A DNA stretch of 15,537 bases from JAVVFH01 sp032250585. Its GTDB lineage: Bacteria > Pseudomonadota > Gammaproteobacteria > Xanthomonadales > SZUA-36. A program made the translations under genes and the position numbers. Shown here piece by piece: positions 1 through 7,271 of the stretch. The notes beneath the pieces are model-generated. The model saw nothing but the letters and a program-made list of their open reading frames with translations. It was not told the DNA's origin and made no database searches. Every line of letters starts with the position of its first letter. The stretch's first letter is position 1. The stretch lies in the NCBI GenBank assembly GCA_032250585.1, contig JAVVFH010000060.1:1-15537 (forward strand), read 5' to 3'.

Positions 1-47
1 GCGAGGTCTCCCAGCAGGAACTCTCCGCCATGGAGCAGCGGCGATGA
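1..47 (+). CDS. Trm112-like (YcaR/UPF0434) protein, 3' end only
   Basis: Only the last 14 codons are inside the window (reading frame from base 3, ending EVSQQELSAMEQRR, TGA at 45-47). The stop overlaps the ATG of kdsB in an ATGA arrangement, which suggests translational coupling. The acidic tail with an 'LS/LT-x-E' pattern resembles the C-terminus of the small zinc-ribbon Trm112/YcaR proteins, and that family normally sits between lpxK and kdsB in gammaproteobacteria. Identity is therefore inferred from position and a short tail. Another small protein cannot be excluded, because the diagnostic N-terminal cysteines lie upstream of the window. Confidence 0.55.
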   Translation, partial: EVSQQELSAMEQRR

Positions 48-784
48 GCGGGTTCCGCGTCGTCATTCCGGCGCGCTATGCGTCGATGCGCCTGCCGGGC
101 AAGCCGCTGCTGGAGATCGCCGGCCGGCCGTTGATCGAACACGTCTACCGGCGCGCCGTGCAGGCCTCGGCCAGCGCCGTGGTCATCGCCACGGACGACG
201 CGGCGATCCACGCCGTCGCCGAGCGCCTGGGCGCGCAGGCGGTTATGACCTCTCCCGACCACCAAAGCGGCAGCGACCGGATCGCCGAGTGCGCGGACCG
301 GCTCGGATGGGACGACGAAACCCTGGTCGTGAACCTGCAGGGCGACGAGCCGCTGATGCCCTCCGCCTGCCTGGAGCAGGTGGCCGCGCTGCTGACCGCG
401 GATCCCGACGCGGACGTTTCCAGCCTGTACTGGCCGGTCGCCTCGGCCGACGAGGCCAGCGATCCGAATTCGGTCAAGGTCGTGGTCGATCGAAGCGGCG
501 CCGCATTGTATTTCAGCCGTGCGGCCATCCCTTACCCGCGTGCCGCGGCGCAGACGGTCTGGAAACGGCACATCGGTCTGTACGCTTACCGTGCGGGCGC
601 ACTGCGCGCCTTCGCCGCGACCGCGCCCGGTGAACTGGAGCAATCCGAAAAACTCGAGCAGCTGCGTTTTTTGGAAGCCGGGCGCAAAATCCGTATGGCC
701 CGGGCCTGTGAAGCCATCCCCGCCGGCGTCGATACGCTCGCCGACCTGCAACGGGTTCGTGACTTGCTGGCCGCCGCCGACTGA
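44..784 (+). CDS. kdsB: 3-deoxy-manno-octulosonate cytidylyltransferase (CMP-Kdo synthetase)
   Basis: This cytosolic enzyme activates Kdo with CTP to give CMP-Kdo, the donor used by WaaA to attach the LPS inner core to lipid A. The 246-residue length is normal for the family. The N-terminal nucleotide-binding signature is clear (IPARYASMRLPGKPL, residues 8-22), followed by ATDD near residue 50 and the NLQGDEPL metal/nucleotide-binding segment near residue 100. The C-terminal part carries the usual SEKLEQLRFLE helix. The ATG at 44 overlaps the stop of the upstream Trm112-like gene, which supports this start and a shared transcript. It implies a Gram-negative outer membrane with Kdo-containing LPS. 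Nothing is unusual in the sequence. Confidence 0.96.
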   Translation: MSGFRVVIPARYASMRLPGKPLLEIAGRPLIEHVYRRAVQASASAVVIATDDAAIHAVAERLGAQAVMTSPDHQSGSDRIAECADRLGWDDETLVVNLQGDEPLMPSACLEQVAALLTADPDADVSSLYWPVASADEASDPNSVKVVVDRSGAALYFSRAAIPYPRAAAQTVWKRHIGLYAYRAGALRAFAATAPGELEQSEKLEQLRFLEAGRKIRMARACEAIPAGVDTLADLQRVRDLLAAAD

Positions 785-798
785 GCGCTGCACGAGTC

Positions 799-2622
799 GT
801 GTCCGATTCCCCCGCCACAGGCTTCGACGGCAAGACCTTCTCGGCGCGCCTGCCGACCCGGCCCGGCGTGTACCTGATGCGCGACGCTCTGGGCGAGCCG
901 CTGTACGTGGGCAAGGCGCGCAACCTGCGCAAACGCGTGGCGAGTTATTTCGACGCGCGGCCCAAGGGCGAGCGAATCATGCGAATGGTGGCGCGCATCG
1001 CACAGATCGAGATCGGCCTGACGCGCTCCGAGGGCGAGGCGCTGCTGCTCGAAAACGAGTGGATCAAGTCCCTCAAGCCGCGCTACAACGTACTGCTGAA
1101 GGACGACAAGTCCTATCCCTGGATCGTGCTGACCACCGACCACGATTTTCCGCGGATCGCTTTTCACCGCGGCGCCCGCGACCGCGGCAAACGTTATTTC
1201 GGTCCCTTTCCCTCGGCCGGGTCGGTGCGCGAGAGCATTAACCTGATCCAGAAACTGTTCCGCCTGCGCAACTGCGAAGACAGTTACTACGCGCACCGCA
1301 GCCGGCCTTGTCTGCAGTACCAGATCCGGCGCTGCACGGCCCCCTGCGTGGGTCGGGTCAGTCGCGGCGATTACGCCGAACAGGTCAACGACGCCAGCCT
1401 GTTTTTGCAGGGCAAGAACCAGGAGGTGTTGACCCGTTTGATCGCGCGTATGGAGCAGGCCGCGCAGGCGCTCGAGTTCGAGTCGGCCGCGCTGTACCGC
1501 GACCAGATCAATACGCTGAAGCAGATGCAGGCACAGCAATTCGTGGCCGGCAGCCGCGGTGACATCGATTTTCTGGCGGTCGCGCAGGAGCAGGGTCGCA
1601 GTGGCGTGCAACTGGTCTCGATTCGCAGCGGCCGCAACCTGGGCCAGCGCAGCTATTTCCCCAGCCAGGCCGAGGGCCTGGAAGCGTCCGAAGTGCTGGA
1701 GGCCTTCATCGGCCAGTACTACCAGGAGCGTCAGCCGCCCGCGCAGATGGTGATTTCGCACCCCATTGTTGGCCGCGCCCTGCTGGAGCAGGTTTTCAGT
1801 GAGAAAGCCGGCAAACGGATCCGCATCCAGGCCCGTCCACGCGGCGAGCGCCGCAAGATGGTGGAGCTGGCCGGGCGTAACGCCGCGCAGGCATTGAAAA
1901 TGCGCCTGGCCAGCCGCGCCAATCTGGCGGCGCAATTGGAGTCGCTGCAAGAGTTGCTGGGCCTCGCGGAAACTCCCGGCACGCTGGAGTGTTTCGATAT
2001 CTCGCACACGGCCGGCAACCAGGCGGTGGGCTCCTGCGTGGTGTTCGATGACAACGGGCCGGTCAAGTCGCGCTACCGGCGTTACAACCTGAAAGGGATC
2101 ACGCCGGGCGACGACTACGCGGCCATGCGCCAGGTGCTTGTGCGCCGTTATGAGCGCGTCCAGGCGGAGGAGGGGGTGCTGCCGGACCTGGTGGTGATCG
2201 ACGGCGGCAAAGGCCAGCTGCGCCAGGCCGAGGAGGTATTTGCGGAACTCGGCCTGACGGGAATCCCGCTGCTCGGCATCGCCAAGGGCGTGTCGCGCCG
2301 CGCCGGATACGAGGAATGGATCCTCCCCGCGCCTTACCGGAGTTTTCGGCCCGGCCCGGAGTCGCCGGCCTCGCACCTGGTGCAGCAGCTGCGGGACGAA
2401 GCGCACCGCTTCGCCATTACCGGGCATCGCGGCCGGCGCCAGAAGGCGGGCACGAAGTCTGCCCTGGAGCGGATTGCGGGCATCGGGCCGCGACGACGGC
2501 GCGCGTTGCTGAACCATTTCGGCGGGCTGCAGGGCGTCAGCAAGGCCGGCGTCGACGAGTTGTCCAGCGTGCCCGGCATCAGCCGGGTGTTGGCCGAAGA
2601 AATATTCCGTGCGCTGCATTGA
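799..2622 (+). CDS. uvrC: UvrABC system subunit C, excision endonuclease
   Basis: UvrC makes the 3' and then the 5' incision around bulky lesions bound by UvrB. All family modules are visible in the 607 residues. The N-terminal GIY-YIG nuclease has GVYLM (23-27) and LYVGKA (35-40). Four cysteines (C159, C171, C179, C183) have the same 12/8/4 spacing as the Fe-S ligands reported for E. coli UvrC. A UVR UvrB-binding helix pair lies around 200-235. The RNase H-like 5' nuclease has LECFDISHT and VVIDGGKGQL, and tandem helix-hairpin-helix motifs lie after residue 550 (IAGIGPRRRR, SVPGISRVLAE). The start is GTG at 799, 14 bases after kdsB; the N-terminal alignment to the family fits this start. The length matches E. 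coli UvrC closely. Confidence 0.97.
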   Translation: MSDSPATGFDGKTFSARLPTRPGVYLMRDALGEPLYVGKARNLRKRVASYFDARPKGERIMRMVARIAQIEIGLTRSEGEALLLENEWIKSLKPRYNVLLKDDKSYPWIVLTTDHDFPRIAFHRGARDRGKRYFGPFPSAGSVRESINLIQKLFRLRNCEDSYYAHRSRPCLQYQIRRCTAPCVGRVSRGDYAEQVNDASLFLQGKNQEVLTRLIARMEQAAQALEFESAALYRDQINTLKQMQAQQFVAGSRGDIDFLAVAQEQGRSGVQLVSIRSGRNLGQRSYFPSQAEGLEASEVLEAFIGQYYQERQPPAQMVISHPIVGRALLEQVFSEKAGKRIRIQARPRGERRKMVELAGRNAAQALKMRLASRANLAAQLESLQELLGLAETPGTLECFDISHTAGNQAVGSCVVFDDNGPVKSRYRRYNLKGITPGDDYAAMRQVLVRRYERVQAEEGVLPDLVVIDGGKGQLRQAEEVFAELGLTGIPLLGIAKGVSRRAGYEEWILPAPYRSFRPGPESPASHLVQQLRDEAHRFAITGHRGRRQKAGTKSALERIAGIGPRRRRALLNHFGGLQGVSKAGVDELSSVPGISRVLAEEIFRALH

Positions 2623-2658
2623 GCGCCGCTGCTCGCCATTTCGGTTTCGTCCCGGGTC

Positions 2659-2667
2659 TGCGATAAT
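2659..2667 (+). promoter_or_regulatory. Candidate extended -10 promoter for pgsA-ispG
   Basis: TGC followed directly by GATAAT (2662-2667) is an extended -10 element (TGn-TATAAT type) with five of six -10 bases matching. It lies in the 80-base gap between uvrC and pgsA. The predicted start near 2674 leaves a leader of about 29 bases. No good -35 element is seen (TTTCGG at about the right distance is weak), which is tolerated by extended -10 promoters. This is inference from sequence only. Confidence 0.4.
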
Positions 2668-2702
2668 GAGCGCGCTCCGATGCCTGGCCTGACAAACACA
2701 CG

Positions 2703-3287
2703 ATGCACATAACCGTCCCCACCATTCTGACGCTGCTGCGCATCGCGCTGGTGCCCGTGCTGGTGCTGTTTTTCTACTTGCCCGTTGGGTGGTCCAACGT
2801 CGCCTGCGTGGTCATTTTCGTGACCGCCGCGCTGACTGACTGGGCGGACGGCTACATCGCCCGCAAGACGGCCCAGATGTCACGATTTGGTGAATTCCTG
2901 GACCCCGTCGCGGACAAAATCATGGTCGCCACGGCGCTGGTGTTGCTGGTGCAGCGCCAGGAAAGCTACCAGGCCGTCTTCGCAGTCGCCGCCGCGGTGA
3001 TCATCGGCCGCGAGATCACCATCTCCGCGTTGCGCGAATGGATGTCCGAACTCGGTGAACGGGCGCTGGTCAAGGTCAGCGGGATCGGCAAGCTCAAAAC
3101 CGGCTTCCAGATGACCGCCATCGGTTTTTTGCTGTACCACGACGACCTGTTCCGCTTGCCGATCGCGTTGATCGGCGAACTGCTGTTGTACATAGCGGCC
3201 GTGCTGACGTTCTGGTCGATGTGGATTTACCTGCGGGATGCCTGGCCGACCCTGAGCCGGGCGGGCAATGCCGAATCCAGTGAATGA
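2703..3287 (+). CDS. pgsA: CDP-diacylglycerol--glycerol-3-phosphate 3-phosphatidyltransferase
   Basis: This integral inner-membrane enzyme makes phosphatidylglycerophosphate from CDP-diacylglycerol and glycerol-3-phosphate, the committed step to phosphatidylglycerol and cardiolipin. The complete CDP-alcohol phosphotransferase signature D-x2-D-G-x2-A-R-x8-G-x3-D-x3-D is present: D46, D49, G50, A53, R54, G63, D67, D71. The opening VPTILTLLRIALVPVLVL is typical of PgsA, and several hydrophobic segments follow. The 194-residue length is slightly longer than the ~182 of E. coli. The uvrC-pgsA order is conserved in gammaproteobacteria. Its last 20 bases overlap the annotated start of ispG. No strong Shine-Dalgarno sequence precedes the ATG. 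Confidence 0.95.
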   Translation: MHITVPTILTLLRIALVPVLVLFFYLPVGWSNVACVVIFVTAALTDWADGYIARKTAQMSRFGEFLDPVADKIMVATALVLLVQRQESYQAVFAVAAAVIIGREITISALREWMSELGERALVKVSGIGKLKTGFQMTAIGFLLYHDDLFRLPIALIGELLLYIAAVLTFWSMWIYLRDAWPTLSRAGNAESSE

Positions 3288-4530
3288 CGTGAGCGCCCAG
3301 GTCCAGGCCGCGGTCCGCCGCCAAACCCCCACCGTGCGCATCGGCAAGGTGGCGGTCGGCAGCTGCCATCCCATCGTCGTGCAGTCGATGACCAATACGG
3401 ACACGGCCGATGCCCGCGCCACCGCACAGCAGGTGGCCGAGCTGGCACGTGCGGGTTCGGAGCTGGTGCGCATCACCGTGAACACGCTGGAGGCCGCGCA
3501 AGCGGTGCCCGAGATCCAGCGCCGGCTGGAAATGATGTCCTGTGAAGTGCCGCTGATCGGGGATTTCCATTACAACGGCCATCAGCTGCTGCGCAAAGTG
3601 CCCGACTGCGCCGAAATCCTGGCCAAGTACCGCATCAATCCCGGTAACGTCGGGTTCGGGCGCAAGCGCGACGACCAGTTCGCAACCATCATCGAACTGG
3701 CGCTGAAGTACGACAAGCCGGTTCGTATCGGTGTCAACTGGGGCAGCCTGGATGCCGGCCTGCTGGCGCGGATGATGGATGGGAACGCGGCCCGTGAAGT
3801 GCCGGAAACAGCGAGCCAGGTCATGCGCGAGGCGCTGGTGCGCTCCGCGCTGGAAAGCGCCGCGCAGGCGGAGGGCGTCGGGCTGCCCCACGACCGCATC
3901 CTGCTGTCCTGCAAGGTCAGCGACGTGCAGGACCTGATCGCCGTGTACCGCGCGCTCGCGGCGCGCTGCGACTACCCGCTGCACCTGGGCCTGACCGAGG
4001 CCGGCATGGGCAGCAAGGGCATCGTCTCCTCGACCGCCGCGATGGCCGTGCTGCTGCAGGAAGGCATCGGTGACACCATTCGTGTTTCCCTGACCCCCGA
4101 GCCGGGCCAGCCGCGCACGGACGAAGTGATGGTGGCGCAGGAGATTCTGCAGACCATGGGTCTGCGCGCGTTCACGCCGATGGTCACGGCCTGCCCGGGC
4201 TGCGGACGCACGACCAGTTCCTTTTTCCAGTCGCTGGCTCAGGATGTGCAGCAGTTCGTGCGCGGCCGGATGCCGGAGTGGAAGCGCGAATTCGATGGCG
4301 TCGAGAACCTGTCGCTGGCGGTGATGGGCTGCGTGGTCAACGGACCCGGCGAGAGCCGTCACGCCGATATCGGCATCAGCCTGCCCGGTACCGGTGAAGC
4401 GCCGGTCGCCCCGGTGTTCGTGGACGGTGAGAAGGCCATGACCCTGCGCGGCGAAGACCTCGCCGGCGAGTTTCTGGAATTGATCGAAGGCTACGTTCGC
4501 CGGCGCTATCCGCGCAAGCGCAGCCCCTGA
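3268..4530 (+). CDS. ispG: (E)-4-hydroxy-3-methylbut-2-enyl-diphosphate synthase (long form)
   Basis: IspG (GcpE) is a cytosolic [4Fe-4S] enzyme that reductively converts MEcPP to HMBPP, the penultimate step of the MEP isoprenoid route. The conserved start region (TVRIGKVAVG, then VQSMTNTDT) and the cluster motifs are present: CPGC (C309, C312), then GCVVNGPGE with C355 and E362. At 420 residues it is longer than the 372-residue E. coli enzyme. There are about 42 residues between the second and third cysteine ligands, where E. coli has about 31, and there is an extra segment after the MMDGN region. This is the long form seen in beta-, alpha- and xanthomonad-like proteobacteria. The ATG at 3268 overlaps pgsA by 20 bases; GTG at 3280 or 3289 are alternative starts with no better ribosome site. 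Confidence 0.95.
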   Translation: MPNPVNDVSAQVQAAVRRQTPTVRIGKVAVGSCHPIVVQSMTNTDTADARATAQQVAELARAGSELVRITVNTLEAAQAVPEIQRRLEMMSCEVPLIGDFHYNGHQLLRKVPDCAEILAKYRINPGNVGFGRKRDDQFATIIELALKYDKPVRIGVNWGSLDAGLLARMMDGNAAREVPETASQVMREALVRSALESAAQAEGVGLPHDRILLSCKVSDVQDLIAVYRALAARCDYPLHLGLTEAGMGSKGIVSSTAAMAVLLQEGIGDTIRVSLTPEPGQPRTDEVMVAQEILQTMGLRAFTPMVTACPGCGRTTSSFFQSLAQDVQQFVRGRMPEWKREFDGVENLSLAVMGCVVNGPGESRHADIGISLPGTGEAPVAPVFVDGEKAMTLRGEDLAGEFLELIEGYVRRRYPRKRSP

Positions 4531-4539
4531 CCGACCCCC

Positions 4540-5343
4540 ATGGCCAGATCCACAATCGCCAGCCAGGCCGATCGTCATCACCTGTACCAGGAGTCGGTGC
4601 AGGATACCGTGGCCGAGATCGATTTTGTCGAGGACACCTGGAACACGCTGCGCGACCGGCCCGCCGAAGTGCTGCGCGAGGATTTCTGCGGCACGGCCAA
4701 CACCGCCTGCGAATGGGTGCGCCGCGACCCACTGCATTACGCGCTTGGCATCGACCTGGACGAGGAGGTGCTGGAGTGGGGCCGGCTGAACAACCTGGCG
4801 CAACTCGACGCGGCGCAGCGCGCGCGCATCGATCTGCTGTGGGAAAACGTGCTGGATGTATCGGTCGAACTGGCGGACATCGTGCTGGCGATGAATTTCA
4901 GTTACTACCTGTTCGTGGAACGCGAAGATTTGCTGGAGTATTTCCGTTGTGTGTACGCGGGCCTGATGCAGGACGGCCTGTTCATTCTGGACGCCTACGG
5001 CGGGTACGATGCACCGCGCGAACTGGAAGAGGAGCGCGAGTGCGAAGGTTTCACTTACATCTGGGAGCAGGCGTCTTTCAACCCGATCGATTCTCGGATG
5101 ACCTGTCACATCCATTTCGAATTTCCGGACGAGTCGCGGATGGAGCGGGCCTTCAGCTATGACTGGCGGCTCTGGACGCTGCCCGAAATCCGTGAACTGC
5201 TGCTCGAAGCCGGCTTTTCGGAAGTGACCGTCTACTGGGAAGGCACCGACGAATCGATTAACGAGGGCAATGGCGTCTACGAACCGGCCGAGGTCGGTGA
5301 CGCCGATCCCGGCTGGGTCTGCTATATCGTGGCACAGCCGTAA
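4540..5343 (+). CDS. Class I SAM-dependent methyltransferase, substrate unknown
   Basis: The 267-residue protein shows a Rossmann-type SAM fold. The motif I position reads LREDFCGTANTA (45-56), a DFCGTA variant of the usual ExGxGxG. A post-I acidic residue follows in GIDLDEEVLEW (D72/D74), then ADIVLAMNFSYYLF (112-125) as motif IV, LFILDAYGG (147-155) as motif V, and LPEIRELLLEAGF near the end, as in Methyltransf_11/25-type enzymes. It has no signal peptide or membrane segment, so it should be cytosolic. It starts 9 bases after ispG and may be cotranscribed with it, but that says little about its substrate. Its 3' end overlaps the convergent ygfZ by 22 bases. I do not recognise a characterised orthologue and assign no pathway. 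Confidence 0.85.
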   Translation: MARSTIASQADRHHLYQESVQDTVAEIDFVEDTWNTLRDRPAEVLREDFCGTANTACEWVRRDPLHYALGIDLDEEVLEWGRLNNLAQLDAAQRARIDLLWENVLDVSVELADIVLAMNFSYYLFVEREDLLEYFRCVYAGLMQDGLFILDAYGGYDAPRELEEERECEGFTYIWEQASFNPIDSRMTCHIHFEFPDESRMERAFSYDWRLWTLPEIRELLLEAGFSEVTVYWEGTDESINEGNGVYEPAEVGDADPGWVCYIVAQP

Positions 5344-6143
5344 AGGCGGCCCTCGAACCGCACTGCTGTGACTGCGTCGGTCTCGTCCGTCGCATCGGCA
5401 GGAGCGACCGTGAACACGATCTGCCGTGCCGCGTCGGCACGCGCCGAATCGATGACCTGCGCCTCCAGCCATTCTTCGCCGCGCTGGATTTCCAGCTTGT
5501 CGCCGGGGGTTATGGTCGCGGCGCTTTGCAGCGCCAGCAACAGCGGTTTGCGCTTGACCGTGCCCAGGTAGTGGGCGCGGGCGACGATCTCCTGGCCCGG
5601 GTAACAGCCCTTTGCAAAGCTGACCGCGCCGATGGTCTCGAAGCCCAGCATCTGGGGTATGAATCGCTCCGTCGTTTGTGCACTCAGCCAGGCAACGCCG
5701 CGGCTCAATTCGCGGGCCTTCCAGGTTTCCGCATCCCCATCGCAGCGTTGCGGTGGCGCAATCGCGTACGCGAGTTTCAGATCGCCAGTCGCTGAAGCGC
5801 CAGGCGTGAAGGCGCCTCGGTCGTTCGCCGGCGCGTCGCCGAGGCCGTACACGGTGTCGCTGCCGGGCGTAAAGACCACCTTCGCGCGCAGCACATACAG
5901 CCGCAGGCGCTGCAAAATCGTGGGCAGCAACTCTGCCGCACCGATCAGCACGAAGCCCTCAGACTGCCGGCAGACCAGCAGCAGGGCGAGCACCTGCCCG
6001 CGTGCCGAGCAGTAGCAGGCGAAGGTTGCCTCATCGGGCTCAAGCGCCCCAATGTCGGCGCTCAATTGCGCCTGTAAAAAGGCGGCCGCGTCAGGCCCGG
6101 AACAATGGATAGCGGCGAGGCTGGACAGATGCGTGCAGTTCAT
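5322..6143 (-). CDS. ygfZ: Folate-binding Fe-S cluster maintenance protein YgfZ (GcvT-like)
   Basis: YgfZ/IBA57-family proteins bind tetrahydrofolate and support the activity of Fe-S enzymes such as MiaB; succinate dehydrogenase is also reported to be affected when family members are lost. The diagnostic K-G-C-Y-x-G-Q-E motif is present at 178-185 (KGCYPGQE, with the essential C180), followed by ARAHYLGTVKR. The N-terminal GcvT-like half shows AAFLQAQLSADI and a CSARGQVLALL segment. The ATG at 6143 gives 273 residues and is preceded by GGAA. A longer open frame reaches 6263, but its extra 40 residues do not look like this family and would span the likely promoter. The gene is divergent from the sdh cluster, which fits a shared role in respiratory Fe-S proteins. 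Confidence 0.92.
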   Translation of the reverse strand: MNCTHLSSLAAIHCSGPDAAAFLQAQLSADIGALEPDEATFACYCSARGQVLALLLVCRQSEGFVLIGAAELLPTILQRLRLYVLRAKVVFTPGSDTVYGLGDAPANDRGAFTPGASATGDLKLAYAIAPPQRCDGDAETWKARELSRGVAWLSAQTTERFIPQMLGFETIGAVSFAKGCYPGQEIVARAHYLGTVKRKPLLLALQSAATITPGDKLEIQRGEEWLEAQVIDSARADAARQIVFTVAPADATDETDAVTAVRFEGRLYGCATI

Positions 6144-6157
6144 GGTTGATTCCGTTG

Positions 6158-6166
6158 TGCTAAAAT
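6158..6166 (+). promoter_or_regulatory. Candidate extended -10 promoter for the sdh cluster
   Basis: TGC followed directly by TAAAAT (6161-6166) forms an extended -10 element on the plus strand, with the same layout as the pgsA candidate. The start would be near 6173, about 105 bases before the SDHAF4-like gene. It lies between the ygfZ start codon and the ygfZ -10 candidate, so the two polymerase sites would overlap. A second, weaker candidate lies nearer the gene: TTGAAT (6220-6225), a 17-base spacer, then TAGTCT (6243-6248). Confidence 0.35.
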
Positions 6167-6181
6167 TTACCTCAGGCGCAA

Positions 6182-6187
6182 ATTGTA
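6182..6187 (-). promoter_or_regulatory. Candidate -10 element for ygfZ
   Basis: On the minus strand GGTACAATTTGCG contains TACAAT, a five-of-six match to the sigma70 -10 box. It lies about 39 bases before the ygfZ ATG and gives a leader of roughly 30 bases. No convincing -35 box is seen at 16-18 bases (TTGGGT is present at 20). Assignment rests on the hexamer and on position. Confidence 0.35.
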
Positions 6188-6278
6188 CCGAAAATCCGTC
6201 AGCCCGGACCCAATTCGTCTTGAATCTGGCGGCCCGAGTCATTAGTCTTACAGGCTTGTCCACGCATCATCGAATCGA

Positions 6279-6473
6279 ATGAGAAAAACAACTGCCACGC
6301 CGGCAGCCGCTACGGCGGATGACGCCCGCCGTGGTCCTGGCGGTCCGCCTGCGAATCGACATCTGAACGAAAGCCCGGAGCCGGCAACGCCGAAAGAAAT
6401 CGGCGGGCTTGACGGTCCGGAACCTACACGCTTTGGTGACTGGGAGAAAAACGGCCGCTGCATCGATTTTTGA
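6279..6473 (+). CDS. SDHAF4-type succinate dehydrogenase assembly factor (DUF1674)
   Basis: This small 64-residue protein ends in the DUF1674 signature: KEIGGLDGPEPTRFGDWE (39-56) followed by GRCIDF at the C-terminus. In mitochondria SDHAF4 binds the flavinylated SdhA subunit and promotes its joining to SdhB while shielding it from autoxidation. Bacterial homologues are small and often uncharacterised. The first ~35 residues are Ala/Pro/Arg-rich and probably disordered. It is the first gene of the sdh cluster, 34 bases ahead of sdhC, which supports the functional assignment. The start has no clear Shine-Dalgarno sequence. Family membership is clear from the C-terminal motif; the assembly role here is inferred from the eukaryotic homologue and from context. 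Confidence 0.88.
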   Translation: MRKTTATPAAATADDARRGPGGPPANRHLNESPEPATPKEIGGLDGPEPTRFGDWEKNGRCIDF

Positions 6474-6507
6474 ACGCGGCCGCCGCCACAGGCAACGGCA
6501 GGAAATC

Positions 6508-6894
6508 ATGAAAGAAAAACAACGACCCTTGTCCCCGTTCATGATCGGGCCGTACTACAAACCGCAGCTGACCTCGATGATGTCGATCGCGCACCGCGCG
6601 ACCGGCGTGTTTCTGAGCCTGGTGGGCGCGCCGTTGCTGCTGTGGTGGCTGCTCGCGGTCAGCAGCGGGCCCGAGGCTTATGCCGGCCTGGCCGCATTCG
6701 CCGGCAGCGGCTTCGGAATGCTGCTGCTGGCTATCAGTCTGTTCTGTCTGAACTATCACCTGCTCAACGGCATCCGTCACCTGGTCTGGGACAGTGTCCG
6801 GGCCATGGACCTGCGCTCGGTCTACACCGGTGGTTGGTTGGTGCTGGCCGGTAGCGTCGCCCTGACCGCGATCGTGTTGGGGGTGGCGCTGTGA
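6508..6894 (+). CDS. sdhC: Succinate dehydrogenase cytochrome b556 subunit
   Basis: SdhC is one of the two membrane anchors of complex II and helps bind heme b and ubiquinone. The 128-residue protein opens with RPLSPF and carries the quinone-site S-x2-H-R-x-T-G pattern (SIAHRATG, 26-33). NYHLLNGIRHLVWD follows, in which H84 is the expected heme ligand. Three hydrophobic helices are visible (about 31-51, 68-88, 108-127). The ATG at 6508 is chosen because AGGA lies just before it and the family begins at RPLSP. A longer frame from 6409 would add residues that overlap the SDHAF4-like gene and lack family similarity. The stop overlaps the sdhD start. Confidence 0.95.
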   Translation: MKEKQRPLSPFMIGPYYKPQLTSMMSIAHRATGVFLSLVGAPLLLWWLLAVSSGPEAYAGLAAFAGSGFGMLLLAISLFCLNYHLLNGIRHLVWDSVRAMDLRSVYTGGWLVLAGSVALTAIVLGVAL

Positions 6895-7271
6895 GCATGG
6901 TCAACCCACTGGCGAAAGCGCGCGGTCACGGCAGCGCGAAAAGCGGTGTCCATCACTGGTACGCACAGCGGGCATCGGCGCTGCTGCTGATTTTCCTGCT
7001 CGCCTGGCTGCTGTACGCCGCCGTCGGCCTGGCGGGTGCCGACCATGCGCAGGCGCGGGCTTTCGTGGCCAGCCCCGGCAACGCCGCCGCCCTGATCCTG
7101 CTGATCGTGGCCTTGCTGTACCACGCCATGCTGGGCCTGCAGGTGGTGATCGAAGACTACGTGCATCATCGCGGACTCGAAGTGACACTGTACTTCGTCA
7201 CCCGGGCCGGCGCCTATGGCGGCATGGCCCTGGGCATCATCCACGTACTCAAACTGGCGGTGGGGGCCTGA
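6891..7271 (+). CDS. sdhD: Succinate dehydrogenase hydrophobic membrane anchor subunit
   Basis: This is the second membrane anchor of complex II. The 126 residues show HHWYAQRASALLL near the start (conserved HxWxxQR region, 21-33), then three transmembrane helices. YHAMLGLQVVIEDYVHH (77-93) is the stretch that supplies the second heme ligand His (H78 is the likely one) and the D-Y pair of the quinone pocket (D89, Y90). The start is GTG at 6891, overlapping the sdhC stop (GTGA), or possibly ATG at 6897. The stop codon abuts the sdhA start directly. Confidence 0.94.
   Translation: MSMVNPLAKARGHGSAKSGVHHWYAQRASALLLIFLLAWLLYAAVGLAGADHAQARAFVASPGNAAALILLIVALLYHAMLGLQVVIEDYVHHRGLEVTLYFVTRAGAYGGMALGIIHVLKLAVGA

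Noticed and set aside
586..2619. Minus-strand open frame of about 677 codons opposite uvrC
   Set aside because: It mirrors the uvrC codons, has low-complexity His/Gln/Arg-rich composition and no ribosome site or family motif.
2680..2712. Ten-residue upstream frame (MPGLTNTRCT) overlapping the pgsA start
   Set aside because: It has no ribosome-binding site and no attenuator-like structure follows. A chance short frame is the simpler explanation.
3094..5472. Very long minus-strand open frame opposite ispG and the methyltransferase (about 790 codons)
   Set aside because: The plus strand carries two clear, conserved genes here. The antisense frame is a product of high GC at third codon positions and shows no recognisable family.
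6144..6263. Longer N-terminus for ygfZ starting at 6263
   Set aside because: The extra 40 residues do not resemble the family, and the segment contains the best -10 candidates for both directions.
6312..6332. Inverted repeat ACGGCGG / CCGCCGT with a 7-base loop
   Set aside because: It lies inside the disordered Arg/Pro-rich part of the SDHAF4-like gene, has no T-tract, and is expected in GC-rich repeats of CGG/CCG codons.
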